64,000 bases of DNA from positions 25,799 to 89,798 of the forward strand of contig DVED01000207.1 of assembly GCA_015295945.1 (NCBI GenBank), given 5' to 3'. A program made the position numbers and the translations under genes. Source of the DNA: Oscillatoriales cyanobacterium M59_W2019_021 (GTDB taxonomy: Bacteria > Cyanobacteriota > Cyanobacteriia > Cyanobacteriales > Geitlerinemataceae). The notes under the pieces are model-generated. The model was not told the origin of the DNA. It searched no databases and saw nothing but the letters and a program-made list of their open reading frames with translations. Shown in pieces: positions 37,238-47,096 of the stretch (positions within the stretch are counted from its first letter, which is position 1; each line of letters starts with the position of its first letter).

Positions 37238-38677
37238 ATGGATGCCGACGAACTGCTCGCACGATATGCTGACGAACTTTTAGCTCGATATGCAGCCGAC
37301 GAACTCCTCGGGCAGTATGCCGCCGGCGAACGCGATTTTTATGCCGTCGATCTCAGCGACGCCCACCTCAGTAACGCCGATCTCAGCGATATCGACCTGA
37401 GCGGTTCCAATCTCAGCCACATTCAACTGTATGGGGTGAAACTCGATCGCGCGAACTTAGGAAACGCCAATTTACGCAACGCGAATTTATATGGCGTTCA
37501 GTTCGATAGCGCCAATTTGAACAATGCCGATTTGCGGGAAGTCGAACTGCGGGATGTCAATTTCACCTACGCCAATCTCAGCGAAGCCGATTTCAGCTAT
37601 GCCCGTTTAGTCAATACGGATTTTGAAGGGGCGGATCTCTCCTGCGCGGATTTCCACCACGCTAACTTGAATGGCGCCAACCTCAGCGAAGTGGATCTCT
37701 CCTGCGCGAACTTCAGTTTTGCCAACCTCAAAGGCGCGAACCTCACCAACGCCATCCAAGGTTTTAACGAAACCACTCTCAGTAGCGATCGCACCCGCAT
37801 CGATTTGCGAAATGCCGACCTCAGCTATGCCGACTTGAGTAATGCCGACCTCAGCTATGCCGATTTGAGTAATGCCAACCTGCGCGACGCCATTTTAGTG
37901 GGAACTAACCTCAGCAATGCCCTGCTCGATGGGGCAGCCGTAGAAGGCACGATTTTGGCATACCTGCAACAAAGCTCGGATGCGGTCAATCCTTTGGAGA
38001 TTTGGGGGAAGTCTCGATCGGCCAATCAGGATTTGGTGAAACAAATCGCCACCTTCAAAGCGGGATACCAATGGCAAGAATCCGAAGACCGTCCCCACAA
38101 ACGCCATGTCCAGCGTCGCCTCCCCCGTCGCTCCTCACCCAAAGCTCCCACCGCCACCGCCTCCCCCCCACCAGAACCCGATTCCGTGTTGGCAGATTTT
38201 GTGGAGGAAATTCAAATTCCACCGAAGAACGATCCCCCGTCTCCCCCGCCACCTCCTCCACCCGTTCCGCCCACACCGCAAGATCGATCCCCAGACCATT
38301 CGCTGGTGTGGGAAGGCTTAACCTTTCGATCGCTCGGAGAAGTGGAAGTCGCCAAAGCCCTCGATCGCGCCAACCTTCTCTTTTTCCCCCAAAGCGTTGC
38401 CCGGTTGGATTGCGGCGGCAGGCGCATCAGCGATCCCCAACCGGGTTTTGTAGCGTGCTATCGCCTTCCCGGAAGTCCCAATTGCGTCCGCTGGGGATTG
38501 TTAATGGTCGATAGCGTGGGAGACGATAAGTTAGATTTGCTCTTTGAAGAACAAGAACGGGAATTGAACTACGAACGCGGTGGCATTCGGATTTATCGGT
38601 TTTCTTATTCCCGATGCTTGAACAATCCCGACGATGTGGTTCGAGAATTCGTAGACTTGCTGAAATTGCAGTGTTAG
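37238..38677 (+). CDS. Pentapeptide-repeat protein with nuclease-fold-like C-terminal domain
   Basis: The 479-residue protein starts with three copies of DELLARYA (3-30). About 38 pentapeptide repeats of the A(D/N)LSx type follow (about 36-240) and should form a right-handed beta-helix. A Pro-rich linker (about 290-350) leads to a C-terminal domain (355-479). That domain follows the pattern of cyanobacterial PD-(D/E)XK-like modules: [40 protein letters not shown] and [13 protein letters not shown]. The expected catalytic Asp of PD is Gly403 and the Glu of LEVD is Met423, so nuclease activity is unlikely. Function unknown. Confidence 0.8.
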   Translation: MDADELLARYADELLARYAADELLGQYAAGERDFYAVDLSDAHLSNADLSDIDLSGSNLSHIQLYGVKLDRANLGNANLRNANLYGVQFDSANLNNADLREVELRDVNFTYANLSEADFSYARLVNTDFEGADLSCADFHHANLNGANLSEVDLSCANFSFANLKGANLTNAIQGFNETTLSSDRTRIDLRNADLSYADLSNADLSYADLSNANLRDAILVGTNLSNALLDGAAVEGTILAYLQQSSDAVNPLEIWGKSRSANQDLVKQIATFKAGYQWQESEDRPHKRHVQRRLPRRSSPKAPTATASPPPEPDSVLADFVEEIQIPPKNDPPSPPPPPPPVPPTPQDRSPDHSLVWEGLTFRSLGEVEVAKALDRANLLFFPQSVARLDCGGRRISDPQPGFVACYRLPGSPNCVRWGLLMVDSVGDDKLDLLFEEQERELNYERGGIRIYRFSYSRCLNNPDDVVREFVDLLKLQC

Positions 38678-39273
38678 ACGATCGCATTCCAAGCCAAATA
38701 CGGCAACTGACGAGCCGTTGCACGCACGGAATCGGCTTGCACGACCAATTGCCCGCAACTGTCCCACATCCCCGAGATGAAGCTCTGACGAGCCCCTGCT
38801 GGCATGGAAACGGGAACACTTAGATCTCCGCAGCGTACTTGCATCGATTCTAAATCTAAAGTAAGGGGGGTTTGCGGATGGGCGGCGATCGCCTCTTGCA
38901 ATTGTTTTACCCCTGTCGCCTCTGCCGTGACGCAGGGAATCCCCATCGCCACGCAATTCCCGAAGAAAATCTCGGCAAAACTTTCGCCAACTAGAGCATT
39001 AATCCCCCATTTGGCGATCGCTTGGGGAGCGTGTTCGCGACTGGAACCGCAGCCAAAATTCGCATTGACAACTAAAATATTAGCACCTTGATATTCGGGG
39101 CGATCGAACGGATGTTCGCCCTTAGTCGCCGCGCGATCGTCGGCAAACACCTGCTCTCCCAATCCATCAAAAGTCACGCACCGCAAAAAACGAGCGGGAA
39201 TAATCCGATCGGTATCGATATCGTTACCCGTTAAAGCAATGCCGCGTCCGGAAATAATTTGAATTTTACTCAT
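38674..39273 (-). CDS. leuD: 3-isopropylmalate dehydratase small subunit
   Basis: LeuD (199 residues) pairs with LeuC to isomerise 2- to 3-isopropylmalate in leucine synthesis. Features are [23 protein letters not shown] at the N-terminus, [28 protein letters not shown] in the swivel domain (in parts) and [14 protein letters not shown]. Length is normal. Its partner leuC lies 1.4 kb upstream on the same strand, with a chemoreceptor gene between them. The stop overlaps the end of the pentapeptide gene by four bases, convergent. Confidence 0.96.
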   Translation of the reverse strand: MSKIQIISGRGIALTGNDIDTDRIIPARFLRCVTFDGLGEQVFADDRAATKGEHPFDRPEYQGANILVVNANFGCGSSREHAPQAIAKWGINALVGESFAEIFFGNCVAMGIPCVTAEATGVKQLQEAIAAHPQTPLTLDLESMQVRCGDLSVPVSMPAGARQSFISGMWDSCGQLVVQADSVRATARQLPYLAWNAIV

Positions 39274-39306
39274 AAGATTAAAGGAGTTCAGGAGGAGGAA
39301 GAAAGC

Positions 39307-39331
39307 CGGGGGAGCCGGGGAGGCAGGGGGA
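39307..39331. repeat. G-rich GGGGGAGCC simple repeat
   Basis: Short imperfect GGGGGAGCCGGGG units lie between leuD and the chemoreceptor gene. They resemble the stretch at 51-105. Confidence 0.5.
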
Positions 39332-39466
39332 GAAGATGTTTGCCAGCAAAAAATGCGGTCTTGCGGGAAATTCGGTCTTGGGGTTTCCCCAAGTGGAGCA
39401 ATTTTTCAAGACAATTACCCATTACCAACCCCAAATCCCCAACCCCAAACCCCAAATGACCAATAA

Positions 39467-40600
39467 CTAAACCATCTTTTGCAAACTTTGAATCATATGA
39501 TTGAGTTTTTCCGATCCCTGTTTCACTTGACTGATACTGGTTGCCGTTTGGGCTGCCGTATAATTGATATTACTCATGGTATCGACCACTTGTTGAATAG
39601 CGAGAGCTTGTTGTTTGGCATTGAGAGAAATTTGCTGGACGCTCAAGGAAATATTATCGATCGCTTCGGTCAATCCGCGAAAGGTTTCCGCCGTATCTCG
39701 GGCGATTGTCACCCCGTGTTCGACGGTTCGCCTGCCTTCTTGCGTCACCATCACCGTTGAATCGATCGCCATTTGAATATCGGCAACTAAATCGTCGATC
39801 GAAGCCGTAGACGCCTTACTTTGGTCGGCTAATTTGCGAATTTCTTGCGCTACCACCGAAAATCCCTTACCGTGTTCTCCCGCACGAACGGCTTCCACCG
39901 CCGCATTCAGTGCCAGCATATTCGTTTGACTGGCTAAATCCGCTACCAGCTTAGAAATATTTCCAATCTGGTTGGTTTTCTCGGTTAAATTGCCAATTTG
40001 CACCTGCATCTCGTTGACTTTGGACGAGAGCATCGACATCACCGATTCGGTGTTTTCTACCGCTTTTAAACCCGATTCTGCCAGACTCAAACCTTGATTA
40101 GCCTCGATCGCCGCCGCACCCGCTTGTTCGGCAGATTGTTGGCTGGAGGCACTCAATTCATCCATGGTCGTCGTGGTTTGATTTACGGCGGCAGCTTGTT
40201 GTGCTGTATTTTGTTCCTGCAACTCCATCGTTTGAGCAATTTCCCCAGAAAACTGGTTGAGATCTCGGGCAATTTGTCCCAACCGTTCGGCAATTCCCGA
40301 CTTCACCGACCCGAGAAAGTACAGCAGGATTCCCATTTCAACGATCGTCGTTCCGAAAATCATCCAATTCAGCCGACTTAAATTATCTTCAACAATGTCT
40401 TTTTTCTCTGCCAGTTTTTTTTCGTCACTGGTCAGCTTTTTCATCTCCAGAATGGATTCGTACACCCGATCGACCTCTGTAAACGATCGATACGTGGCAT
40501 TCAATCCCACCCCGATCGCCACCATTTGCACGATATAAAATAGAATCGGCAATAATGACTTCGACCAAACCACAATCGCGAGTTTACGGTTTTGTAACAT
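39467..40600 (-). CDS. Methyl-accepting chemotaxis protein
   Basis: The 377-residue chemoreceptor starts at the ATG at 40600, where the membrane part begins. The frame runs on to 40933 through leuC antisense sequence and is not used. Two membrane helices (about 16-35 and 85-105) flank a short extracytoplasmic loop of about 45 residues. A cytoplasmic signalling domain (150-377) follows, with the hairpin tip [30 protein letters not shown] (family core, in parts). The small sensor loop and lack of a HAMP domain are unusual. It should signal to a CheA-type kinase in phototaxis or pilus control, by family inference. Confidence 0.9.
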   Translation of the reverse strand: MLQNRKLAIVVWSKSLLPILFYIVQMVAIGVGLNATYRSFTEVDRVYESILEMKKLTSDEKKLAEKKDIVEDNLSRLNWMIFGTTIVEMGILLYFLGSVKSGIAERLGQIARDLNQFSGEIAQTMELQEQNTAQQAAAVNQTTTTMDELSASSQQSAEQAGAAAIEANQGLSLAESGLKAVENTESVMSMLSSKVNEMQVQIGNLTEKTNQIGNISKLVADLASQTNMLALNAAVEAVRAGEHGKGFSVVAQEIRKLADQSKASTASIDDLVADIQMAIDSTVMVTQEGRRTVEHGVTIARDTAETFRGLTEAIDNISLSVQQISLNAKQQALAIQQVVDTMSNINYTAAQTATSISQVKQGSEKLNHMIQSLQKMV

Positions 40601-40692
40601 ACAGGGTAATGGGGAATGGGATTTTAAGGCAGAGGGCTCCAGGGCAGAAAGCAGAAGTTTTTGACAAATAACCAATAACCAATAACAACAAC

Positions 40693-40724
40693 GGTGCGTT
40701 TCGTTCCGGTGGCACTCCCTACCC
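40693..40724 (+). repeat. Dispersed GGTGCG-type repeat, form B
   Basis: It begins GGTGCGTTTCGTTCCGG and ends CACTCCCTACCC. It matches the inverted copy at 34310-34342 and sits just before the leuC stop codon. Confidence 0.72.
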
Positions 40725-40725
40725 A

Positions 40726-42135
40726 CTAACCACCGATCAAATCGCGAACGTCGGCAACTTCTCCGCGAATTGCCGCCGCCACCACCATTGCCGGACTCAT
40801 CAGCAACGTCCGACCCGATGCCGATCCCTGACGACCTTTGAAATTGCGGTTGGAAGACGAAGCACTGAGTTGATCCCCTTGCAACTTGTCGGGATTCATC
40901 GCCAGACACATAGAACATCCCGCTTGCCGCCACTCAAACCCCGCTTCCAGAAAGATTTTATCGAGTCCTTCCGCTTCGGCTTCCCGTTTCACCACTTCCG
41001 AACCCGGTACGATAAACGCCTTCACCCCATTAGCAACTTTGTGTCCTTTGGCGAATTTCGCCGCTTCGCGCAAATCGCTAATGCGACCGTTGGTGCAACT
41101 ACCGATGAAGCAAACATCTACCTTCGTCCCCTTGATAGGAGTGCCGGGGGTCAGTTGCATATACTGGTAAGCTTCTTCGGCGATCGCCCGTTCGCTTTCC
41201 GGTAAACTATCCGGTGTGGGAATAGTTTCGTCGATGGCGATTCCCTGTCCCGGCGTGATTCCCCACGTCACCGTCGGTGCGATGTCCGCCGCCTCGAACA
41301 CCACTACGTCGTCGTATTCGGCATCGGCGTCGCTGCGAATGCTTTCCCACCAAGCTACCGCTTTCTCCCAATCTGCACCTTGGGGGGCAAATTCCCGACC
41401 TTTGAGGTACTCATAAGTCACGGCATCGGGGTTGATGTAACCGCAACGGGCCCCCCCCTCGATCGACATATTGCACACCGTCATCCGCTCTTCCATATTC
41501 ATCGCCTCGAAGGTGGTTCCGGCATACTCGTAGGCATACCCCACGCCGCCTTTCACCCCCAATTTGCGGATGACGTGCAGAATGACATCCTTGGCGTAAA
41601 CCCCCGGACGCAGTTCGCCGTTGACTTCGATTTTGCGAACTTTCAACTTGCCGAGTGCCAAAGTTTGAGACGCCAGAACGTCCCGCACTTGGCTGGTTCC
41701 AATCCCAAAAGCGATCGCCCCAAACGCGCCGTGAGTCGAGGTGTGGCTGTCTCCACAGGCGATCGTCATTCCCGGTTGCGTCAGACCCTGTTCCGGCGCG
41801 ATGACGTGAACGATGCCCTGACGACCGGAACCCACATTATAGAAGGTAATGCCGTTCTCTTTGCAGTTCCGTTCCAGCGCTTGCATCATCTCCTCTGCCA
41901 ACTCGTCGGCAAAGGGACGCGCCTGATTTTCCGTCGGCACGATGTGGTCTACCGTTGCCACCGTGCGATCGGGAAACGGGACGGTCAACCCCCGTTCTCT
42001 GAGCATGGCAAAGGCTTGCGGACTGGTAACTTCGTGGATGAGGTGCAGACCGATAAAAAGCTGAGTTTGACCGGAAGGCAACGTCCCAACAGCGTGCAGA
42101 TCCCAAACTTTATCGAACAGCGTTCCCTGGCTCAT
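40726..42135 (-). CDS. leuC: 3-isopropylmalate dehydratase large subunit
   Basis: LeuC (469 residues) carries the [4Fe-4S] cluster of isopropylmalate isomerase. Cluster ligands are in [15 protein letters not shown] and GCSMCLAMN. Other hallmarks are [39 protein letters not shown] and [16 protein letters not shown]. Full length. The gene is upstream of the chemoreceptor and leuD on the same strand; the leuC-leuD pair is interrupted. Leucine-dependent control is not visible in the leader. Confidence 0.97.
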   Translation of the reverse strand: MSQGTLFDKVWDLHAVGTLPSGQTQLFIGLHLIHEVTSPQAFAMLRERGLTVPFPDRTVATVDHIVPTENQARPFADELAEEMMQALERNCKENGITFYNVGSGRQGIVHVIAPEQGLTQPGMTIACGDSHTSTHGAFGAIAFGIGTSQVRDVLASQTLALGKLKVRKIEVNGELRPGVYAKDVILHVIRKLGVKGGVGYAYEYAGTTFEAMNMEERMTVCNMSIEGGARCGYINPDAVTYEYLKGREFAPQGADWEKAVAWWESIRSDADAEYDDVVVFEAADIAPTVTWGITPGQGIAIDETIPTPDSLPESERAIAEEAYQYMQLTPGTPIKGTKVDVCFIGSCTNGRISDLREAAKFAKGHKVANGVKAFIVPGSEVVKREAEAEGLDKIFLEAGFEWRQAGCSMCLAMNPDKLQGDQLSASSSNRNFKGRQGSASGRTLLMSPAMVVAAAIRGEVADVRDLIGG

Positions 42136-42272
42136 GAGGCAAAATTGGCAACAGTGTAGCTGTTTATTCTATCAAAAGATCGAGATCGGCGCTGCAAAAG
42201 CATTGCTGCCCCATGATTTGTAGTGTTTTCGGGAGGTCAAGCGTTTTTAATAAAGACTTTATAAATGGTCTC

Positions 42273-42521
42273 CTAGTAAAACCCCGAGGACTCAAAAGAT
42301 TTCAACATCGAGGCGGCAAATTTTGTTCCCAATGTTCCCGAAAAAACTCCACACAACATCACCAATGCGGAGGCAAGAACGACTTGAAATGGGTTTAGAT
42401 GAATGGATGACACCGAAAGCGGAATAAACAGCAGCATTCCACCCAGTGCCGCACCGGCGAGAAAGCGGTAGACAAATCCAGCGATAGAAGGGCGGTGGGA
42501 ACGATCGTCTTTGGCAGTCAT
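42273..42521 (-). CDS. Small two-helix membrane protein
   Basis: This 82-residue protein starts at the ATG at 42521, which has GGAG seven bases upstream. Two hydrophobic segments (about 18-36 and 44-70) are joined by a short loop. The second is rich in Gly and Ala and ends GTLGTKFAASMLKSF. No family is recognised, although similar short proteins are found in cyanobacteria. The good ribosome site and clean topology support a real gene. Confidence 0.65.
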   Translation of the reverse strand: MTAKDDRSHRPSIAGFVYRFLAGAALGGMLLFIPLSVSSIHLNPFQVVLASALVMLCGVFSGTLGTKFAASMLKSFESSGFY

Positions 42522-42747
42522 AACCAACTCCGTTTAAAATGTTTGCAACTAGTGTAGCGATTTCCGCCCGAGATCAGTTTCGCCTGCCGATCGCTTTCTT
42601 AACTGGTGCGATCGAGAAGTTACCCTGGTAGGAGACAATCTTCGCATTCGGGTTTTATCAAACTCGATCGGATAGCCGAACGCCGAACGCTGAGGTCTGA
42701 CTGTTATACAATCGGATTTTGGCTCAAACATTCTTCCCCTTTCAACA

Positions 42748-43155
42748 ATGCGCCTCCTCGACGACGATCCCGATTTACCCCCACCGATTAACATCATTCC
42801 GGCGATCGACATTATTTTGTCGATTCTCGCATTTTTCATCATTTCCAGTTTGGATTTAATCCGTAACGAAGGGTTTCCCGTCAACTTACCCGGTGCGAAT
42901 ACTGCCGAAATTCAAGAGCAATCCCAATTAACAGTGACCATCGATCGCCAAGGTCAAATTGCGCTCGACGATCAAATTGTAGATTTTAATAATTTAGACA
43001 GTGAAGTTCGCGATGTCGTGCCAGCAAACTCCACAGCATTTATCATCTTAAGAGCCGATACTGCCGTTCCCTACGGTCGCGTCGTGGCAGTAATGGATCG
43101 ATTAAACCGCATCGAAGGGGTAAAATTGGCGATCGCGACCAGCGTAGAGCCGTGA
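42748..43155 (+). CDS. exbD: ExbD/TolR-family transport energiser
   Basis: The 135-residue protein has one N-terminal membrane helix (17-35, IPAIDIILSILAFFIISS) with the conserved channel Asp at position 21. A periplasmic domain of the ExbD/TolR type follows (VTIDRQGQIALDDQIVDF ... VPYGRVVAVMDRLNRIEGVKLAIAT). It would partner an ExbB/TolQ protein to transmit proton-motive force. The only ExbB-like gene in the window is at 2408. It is followed by two exported protein genes on the same strand. Confidence 0.9.
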   Translation: MRLLDDDPDLPPPINIIPAIDIILSILAFFIISSLDLIRNEGFPVNLPGANTAEIQEQSQLTVTIDRQGQIALDDQIVDFNNLDSEVRDVVPANSTAFIILRADTAVPYGRVVAVMDRLNRIEGVKLAIATSVEP

Positions 43156-43187
43156 CAATTCAAAGCGTGATCGGCGATAATTGAAAG

Positions 43188-44030
43188 ATGAAACCCAAAC
43201 AAAATCTGAGACGATTTTTGCCGTTCGATCGTCGCTCGATCTCGATCGTCGGCACGACAACCCTATCTCTGTTAGTGTCGATCGCTTGCCATCCCACATC
43301 AACCTCTCAAAATCCAATCGATGAAACTTCGACAGAGATCGAGACTGCCAATCCCAGCCAGACAAAAACGGCGAATTCAACCACCTTTCAATCCGATCCA
43401 GATGTTAACTATCTGACCCTTTTAAGTTTAATAAAAGGACAACTGCGGGTTGCCAAAGAATTACTGGTAGAGGGAAAAGCCGACCGTGCCGAACCCCACA
43501 TCGTGACTTCCCTAACACTGTATGGCGATCTGCAAACCCAACTCAAGGAACGTAACGTTCCCGAATTGGAAGCTCCTCTGCAACAATTGTACGATTTAGT
43601 AAAATCATCGCCGGACGATCCCCAAGTCCAGACCGAGTACAAAGCCAGTATGGAGGCAATCGATACGGCGATCGCAGCTATCCCCTCCAGCAAGCGTCAG
43701 TCTGCCGCATTCGGGATGGCAGTGATCGATCGGATTCTAGAAGCGGCAAAACAAGCTTATGAAACAGCGATCTCTGACGAAAAAATGGCGGGAGAAATCG
43801 AATACCAAGATGCGCAAGGACTCATTCTTTATGCGAACGAGTTGTATCCGGATATTGCCGAATCAGTCAAGCAACAAGATCGAACGAGCCATCGAGAAAT
43901 CGAAGCCTATTTAGAAGGGTTAACCACCGCATTTCCCTCCGACAATCCGCCAGAAACTCCAGCGATGTCTTCCGAACAATTTGCGGAAATGGTCGATAAA
44001 ATTGCCGAGAACGCTCGAAAACTGGAGTGA
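43188..44030 (+). CDS. Predicted lipoprotein of unknown function
   Basis: This 280-residue protein has a basic N-terminus, a hydrophobic core and a lipobox VSIAC (about 29-33), so it is predicted to be a lipoprotein. A Ser/Thr-rich linker (35-65) is followed by mostly helical sequence with LSLIKGQLRVAKELLVEG, AEPHIVTSLTLYGDLQ and a final coiled stretch. It follows exbD by 32 bases, so co-transcription is likely. I do not recognise a family; a periplasmic partner of the ExbD system is an inference from context only. Confidence 0.72.
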   Translation: MKPKQNLRRFLPFDRRSISIVGTTTLSLLVSIACHPTSTSQNPIDETSTEIETANPSQTKTANSTTFQSDPDVNYLTLLSLIKGQLRVAKELLVEGKADRAEPHIVTSLTLYGDLQTQLKERNVPELEAPLQQLYDLVKSSPDDPQVQTEYKASMEAIDTAIAAIPSSKRQSAAFGMAVIDRILEAAKQAYETAISDEKMAGEIEYQDAQGLILYANELYPDIAESVKQQDRTSHREIEAYLEGLTTAFPSDNPPETPAMSSEQFAEMVDKIAENARKLE

Positions 44031-44248
44031 GGGGTAGGGATCGGTCTAACGGTCGGTCAATCCTACAGGTATCCCTCCCTTCAAGGGCGACCCATCCACT
44101 CGATCGATCGACCTGTGGGAACGATCGATCGGGTAAAATAGTCCACCGTAGAAAGAAATCGATCGATTGGGTTGTCAATCGCGACACAAATTGCGATTTT
44201 TTTGTTACAAGATATAAAGATCGCGTCTTCAAGAGTAGAGGAGTTTCG

Positions 44249-45166
44249 ATGAAAATCAAAAAACAGGGGTTTAAGTTCGATCGAACCGTCTCGGCTGTCG
44301 TCGCTGCGGCGATGTTTGCTTTCGGATGGGGAACTGCACCCACCCTTGCCGGAGATCCCTTCCGCACCAACGATCCCCACGCGATCGGATCTTCTACGGA
44401 AGAAGCGTTTAATGCCATGTTTAAAGAGGGGAATTATCCCGAAGCGGAAGCAGCCGTGGATACAGCCTTAACCGCAGAACCTAACGAACCCATGCTTCCG
44501 GCTTTGAAAGCCTCTCTTCTATTTCTCGAAGACGATAGCAACAATTGGGAAGCCTTCAAACCTTACGCCACTCAAACGCGAGAAAGAGCCGAAAAACTGA
44601 TAGAAACCGATCCTTTGCGCGGTCATATCTATACAGCAGTCGGTCACTTTCTCGAAGGTGCGTATACCTTAAAAACGGAAGGAACGATACGGGGAGCCCC
44701 AGAAGCTTTAGCCAAACTCCGTCAAGTTTTGCAGAATTTAGAGGATGCTGCCGAGATCGCACCTGAAGATCCGGAGCTGAATATTATTAAAGGGTTTATG
44801 GATTTGATGTTGGCAGTCAATTTGCCCTTTGCCAACCCGAACGAGTCGATCGAACGTTTCAATAATTACGCCGCACCGGATTATTTAAAACATCGGGGAC
44901 TGGCGATCGCCTATCGCGACTTAGACCAACAAGATAATGCTATGAGTGAAGTCGAGAAAGCATTAGATCTCACTCCCAACAATCCAGAAGTTAAATATCT
45001 AAAAGCTCAAATTTTTGTCGAGCAAGGCAAACACCAAGACAGCTTGGAATTTTTTAAGCAAGCGTGGGAGAAAAAAAATCAGCTTCCGGGAGAAATTCGG
45101 CATCAACTGAAACGCGAATGCAATAAAGCCGCTCGCACCGCCAATCAACCCGAACCCTGTCAATAG
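44249..45166 (+). CDS. Exported tetratricopeptide-repeat protein
   Basis: The 305-residue protein starts at the ATG at 44249, where AGAGGAG lies seven bases upstream. The frame is open to 44027. A signal peptide (about 1-34, ending TLAG) is followed by TPR helices: AFNAMFKEGNYPEAEAAVDTAL, and later LAIAYRDLDQQDNAMSEVEKAL and AQIFVEQGKHQDSLEFFKQA. A short Cys-containing C-terminus follows (RECNKAARTANQPEPCQ). It is third in line after exbD and the lipoprotein, 218 bases behind the latter. Likely periplasmic scaffold. Confidence 0.85.
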   Translation: MKIKKQGFKFDRTVSAVVAAAMFAFGWGTAPTLAGDPFRTNDPHAIGSSTEEAFNAMFKEGNYPEAEAAVDTALTAEPNEPMLPALKASLLFLEDDSNNWEAFKPYATQTRERAEKLIETDPLRGHIYTAVGHFLEGAYTLKTEGTIRGAPEALAKLRQVLQNLEDAAEIAPEDPELNIIKGFMDLMLAVNLPFANPNESIERFNNYAAPDYLKHRGLAIAYRDLDQQDNAMSEVEKALDLTPNNPEVKYLKAQIFVEQGKHQDSLEFFKQAWEKKNQLPGEIRHQLKRECNKAARTANQPEPCQ

Positions 45167-45227
45167 GGATTTCATCTTTATAGTGTCAAAACATAACTAA
45201 TAAACAAGAACCCCAAAAAACTCACTT

Positions 45228-45674
45228 ATGCAAGTTCAGTTTCGCGAATTCAATCCCTTTGATGTCTGGTTGTGGCTGGAGTTTAGTACCGTCCCTTCGG
45301 AAATGGAAAAACAGTATGTCGAAGAAGTTTTCGACTCCTGGTTTTTCTTAGGAAAACTCGGTGGATTTAATGCCGAAAACCTGCAAATTCAGGAAGAAGG
45401 ATTGGAACTGAGCTATATGGAATACGATGATGGGATTGCCGATCGCAGTTTCATGGCACTCATGCACAATATGTCTGAATTTGAGTACGAAGGAACCTGG
45501 GGACGCTGTTGGTTTGACTTGGGAACCAGCGATGCGATCGCCCTCGATATTCTCATCAATTCTCTCCGCCAACTCAGCAAAGAATACGTCAATATCGAAC
45601 GCTTGATTATTGGCGGAAAAAATGCAGATTGGCTGCCACCTGAGACGAACCAAGAGAATTTGATCGAATCCTGA
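45228..45674 (+). CDS. DUF3531-like conserved protein
   Basis: The 148-residue acidic protein matches in length and pattern a family conserved in cyanobacteria and plastids that I take to be DUF3531. Telling features are the aromatic N-terminus FREFNPFDVWLWLEF, SWFFLGKLGGFN and MEYDDGIADRSFMALMHNMSEFE, read in parts. No signal peptide or membrane helix is visible. The biochemical role is not known. Confidence 0.65.
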   Translation: MQVQFREFNPFDVWLWLEFSTVPSEMEKQYVEEVFDSWFFLGKLGGFNAENLQIQEEGLELSYMEYDDGIADRSFMALMHNMSEFEYEGTWGRCWFDLGTSDAIALDILINSLRQLSKEYVNIERLIIGGKNADWLPPETNQENLIES

Positions 45675-45742
45675 AGTTTGACATATTTGATCTGAAGTAA
45701 AGCGAGACGTGGATGTGCTTCGCGATCGTGCTTTTACTAGAT

Positions 45743-46162
45743 ATGAGTAAAATTCGAGTGTTATCTTTAGGAATCGTTCGCGACGGCGATCGCCTTTTTC
45801 TGAGCGAAGGCTACGATCCTGTCAAGAAACAACCTTTTTATCGGGTTTTAGGCGGCGGCATCGATTTTGGCGAAACCAGCTTAGATGCGCTCAAACGCGA
45901 ATTTCAAGAAGAGATTCAAGCCGAATTAAAAAATATCGAGTACGTGGCTTGCTTGGAAAATATATTTACGTATAAAGGTAAGCAAAAACACGAAATCATC
46001 CAACTGTATCGCTGCGATTTTGTCCATCCCCAATTTTATCACATTGACGAAATTAAATTTGCCGAGGGCGATCGCAAAAAAAGAGCGCTATGGATCGAAA
46101 TCCAGCGCTTTGAATCCCAAGAACTCAAAATCGTTCCTGAAGATTTCTTGCAATATGTCTAA
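45743..46162 (+). CDS. Nudix hydrolase
   Basis: The 139-residue protein contains a full Nudix box, GGGIDFGETSLDALKREF followed by QEEIQAEL, which binds the metal for hydrolysis of nucleoside diphosphate-linked substrates. The N-terminus IRVLSLGIVRDGDRLFLSEG and KKRALWIEIQRFESQEL near the C-terminus are in keeping with small housecleaning Nudix enzymes. The frame extends to 45713, but the ATG at 45743 starts the fold. Substrate unknown. Confidence 0.9.
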   Translation: MSKIRVLSLGIVRDGDRLFLSEGYDPVKKQPFYRVLGGGIDFGETSLDALKREFQEEIQAELKNIEYVACLENIFTYKGKQKHEIIQLYRCDFVHPQFYHIDEIKFAEGDRKKRALWIEIQRFESQELKIVPEDFLQYV

Positions 46163-46196
46163 ATTTTGGATCGTTGGTCATGAGCAACTAACAACA

Positions 46197-46228
46197 ATGG
46201 TGCGTTTCCTGCCTCAACACACCCTACC
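46197..46228 (+). repeat. Dispersed GGTGCG...CACCCTACC repeat, copy 3
   Basis: Begins ATGGTGCGTTTCCTGCC and ends CAACACACCCTACC. It lies between the convergent Nudix and cysH genes and is the same as the copies at 6661 and 24961. Confidence 0.75.
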
Positions 46229-46244
46229 GACTAACCACTAACCC

Positions 46245-47096
46245 TTACAACGAACTGGAATCGAGACTCTTTTCTTCTCCGGGAGTTTGGGGTAAGTGCA
46301 AACCGCACTCTTGTTTGAGACCGTGGAACCGGGTATCTCGTTCGTGTTCGTCTTCTGCGGTTAAAGGTCGGCTGGAGTGCCAATCACCCACGGTAACGTA
46401 TCCGCGATCAAAATAGGGATGGTAGGGTAAATCGCGATCAGTGAGATATCGATAGATATCGCGAGAATGCCAGTTTAAAATCGGTAGAATTTTGTAAATG
46501 CCGTCTTGTTTGCTGACTCGGGGGAGCATCTTGCGGCGATCGGTTTGATCCCGACGCAACCCTGCCAACCATGCCGTCGCCCCCAATTCCTGCAAGGCAC
46601 GCTGCATCGGTTCGACTTTGCGAATGCGATCGTAAAGATCGAGAGATTCCACATCGTGCCGATCCCAGAGGCGTCCGTAGATGGCTTCCATCCGTGCCGG
46701 ACTCATGGGGGACTGATACACCTTGAGGTTTAATTTCAGGCGCTCGGTTAACTCTTCGGCAAATCGATAAGTTTCGGCGGGGAGATAACCCGTATCCACC
46801 CAAATCACGGGGATATCCGGCAAGATGCGAGTGGCTAAATCCAGCATCACCGCTGCTTGAATGCCAAAACTCGTACTCATCACCAGTCCCGAACCGAATC
46901 GATCGGCTGCCCACTCGATCGCCCGTTGTGCACTTGCCCCTTCGAGATGTTGGTTGATAGCGTCCAGATCGAGATCGGGACGGCGATCGGTCATAACGGG
47001 AACCTCCGATCGAGGAGAAGCGATGCGGTCATCTCGATCGAGATGGCTCGAATTGAGTTTTACCATAGTTTCCTGGATTGAGTTGGTGTTGGACAT
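46245..47096 (-). CDS. cysH: Phosphoadenylyl-sulfate reductase
   Basis: CysH reduces PAPS to sulfite with thioredoxin in assimilatory sulfate reduction. The 283-residue product has [17 protein letters not shown] (PP-loop type), [35 protein letters not shown] and the catalytic KQECGLH motif near the C-terminus. It lacks the extra cysteine pairs typical of APS reductases, which favours PAPS. The start could be up to 34 residues further in, for instance at the [12 protein letters not shown] methionine. No sulfate transport genes are adjacent. Confidence 0.93.
   Translation of the reverse strand: MSNTNSIQETMVKLNSSHLDRDDRIASPRSEVPVMTDRRPDLDLDAINQHLEGASAQRAIEWAADRFGSGLVMSTSFGIQAAVMLDLATRILPDIPVIWVDTGYLPAETYRFAEELTERLKLNLKVYQSPMSPARMEAIYGRLWDRHDVESLDLYDRIRKVEPMQRALQELGATAWLAGLRRDQTDRRKMLPRVSKQDGIYKILPILNWHSRDIYRYLTDRDLPYHPYFDRGYVTVGDWHSSRPLTAEDEHERDTRFHGLKQECGLHLPQTPGEEKSLDSSSL

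Noticed and set aside
37238..38000. Tandem DNA repeats that might suggest a CRISPR array
   Set aside because: They are coding repeats of a pentapeptide protein, with no constant repeat and variable spacer structure and no cas genes.
42549..42884. 111-codon minus-strand frame
   Set aside because: Antisense to the start of exbD, basic random-like product; a shadow of the real gene.
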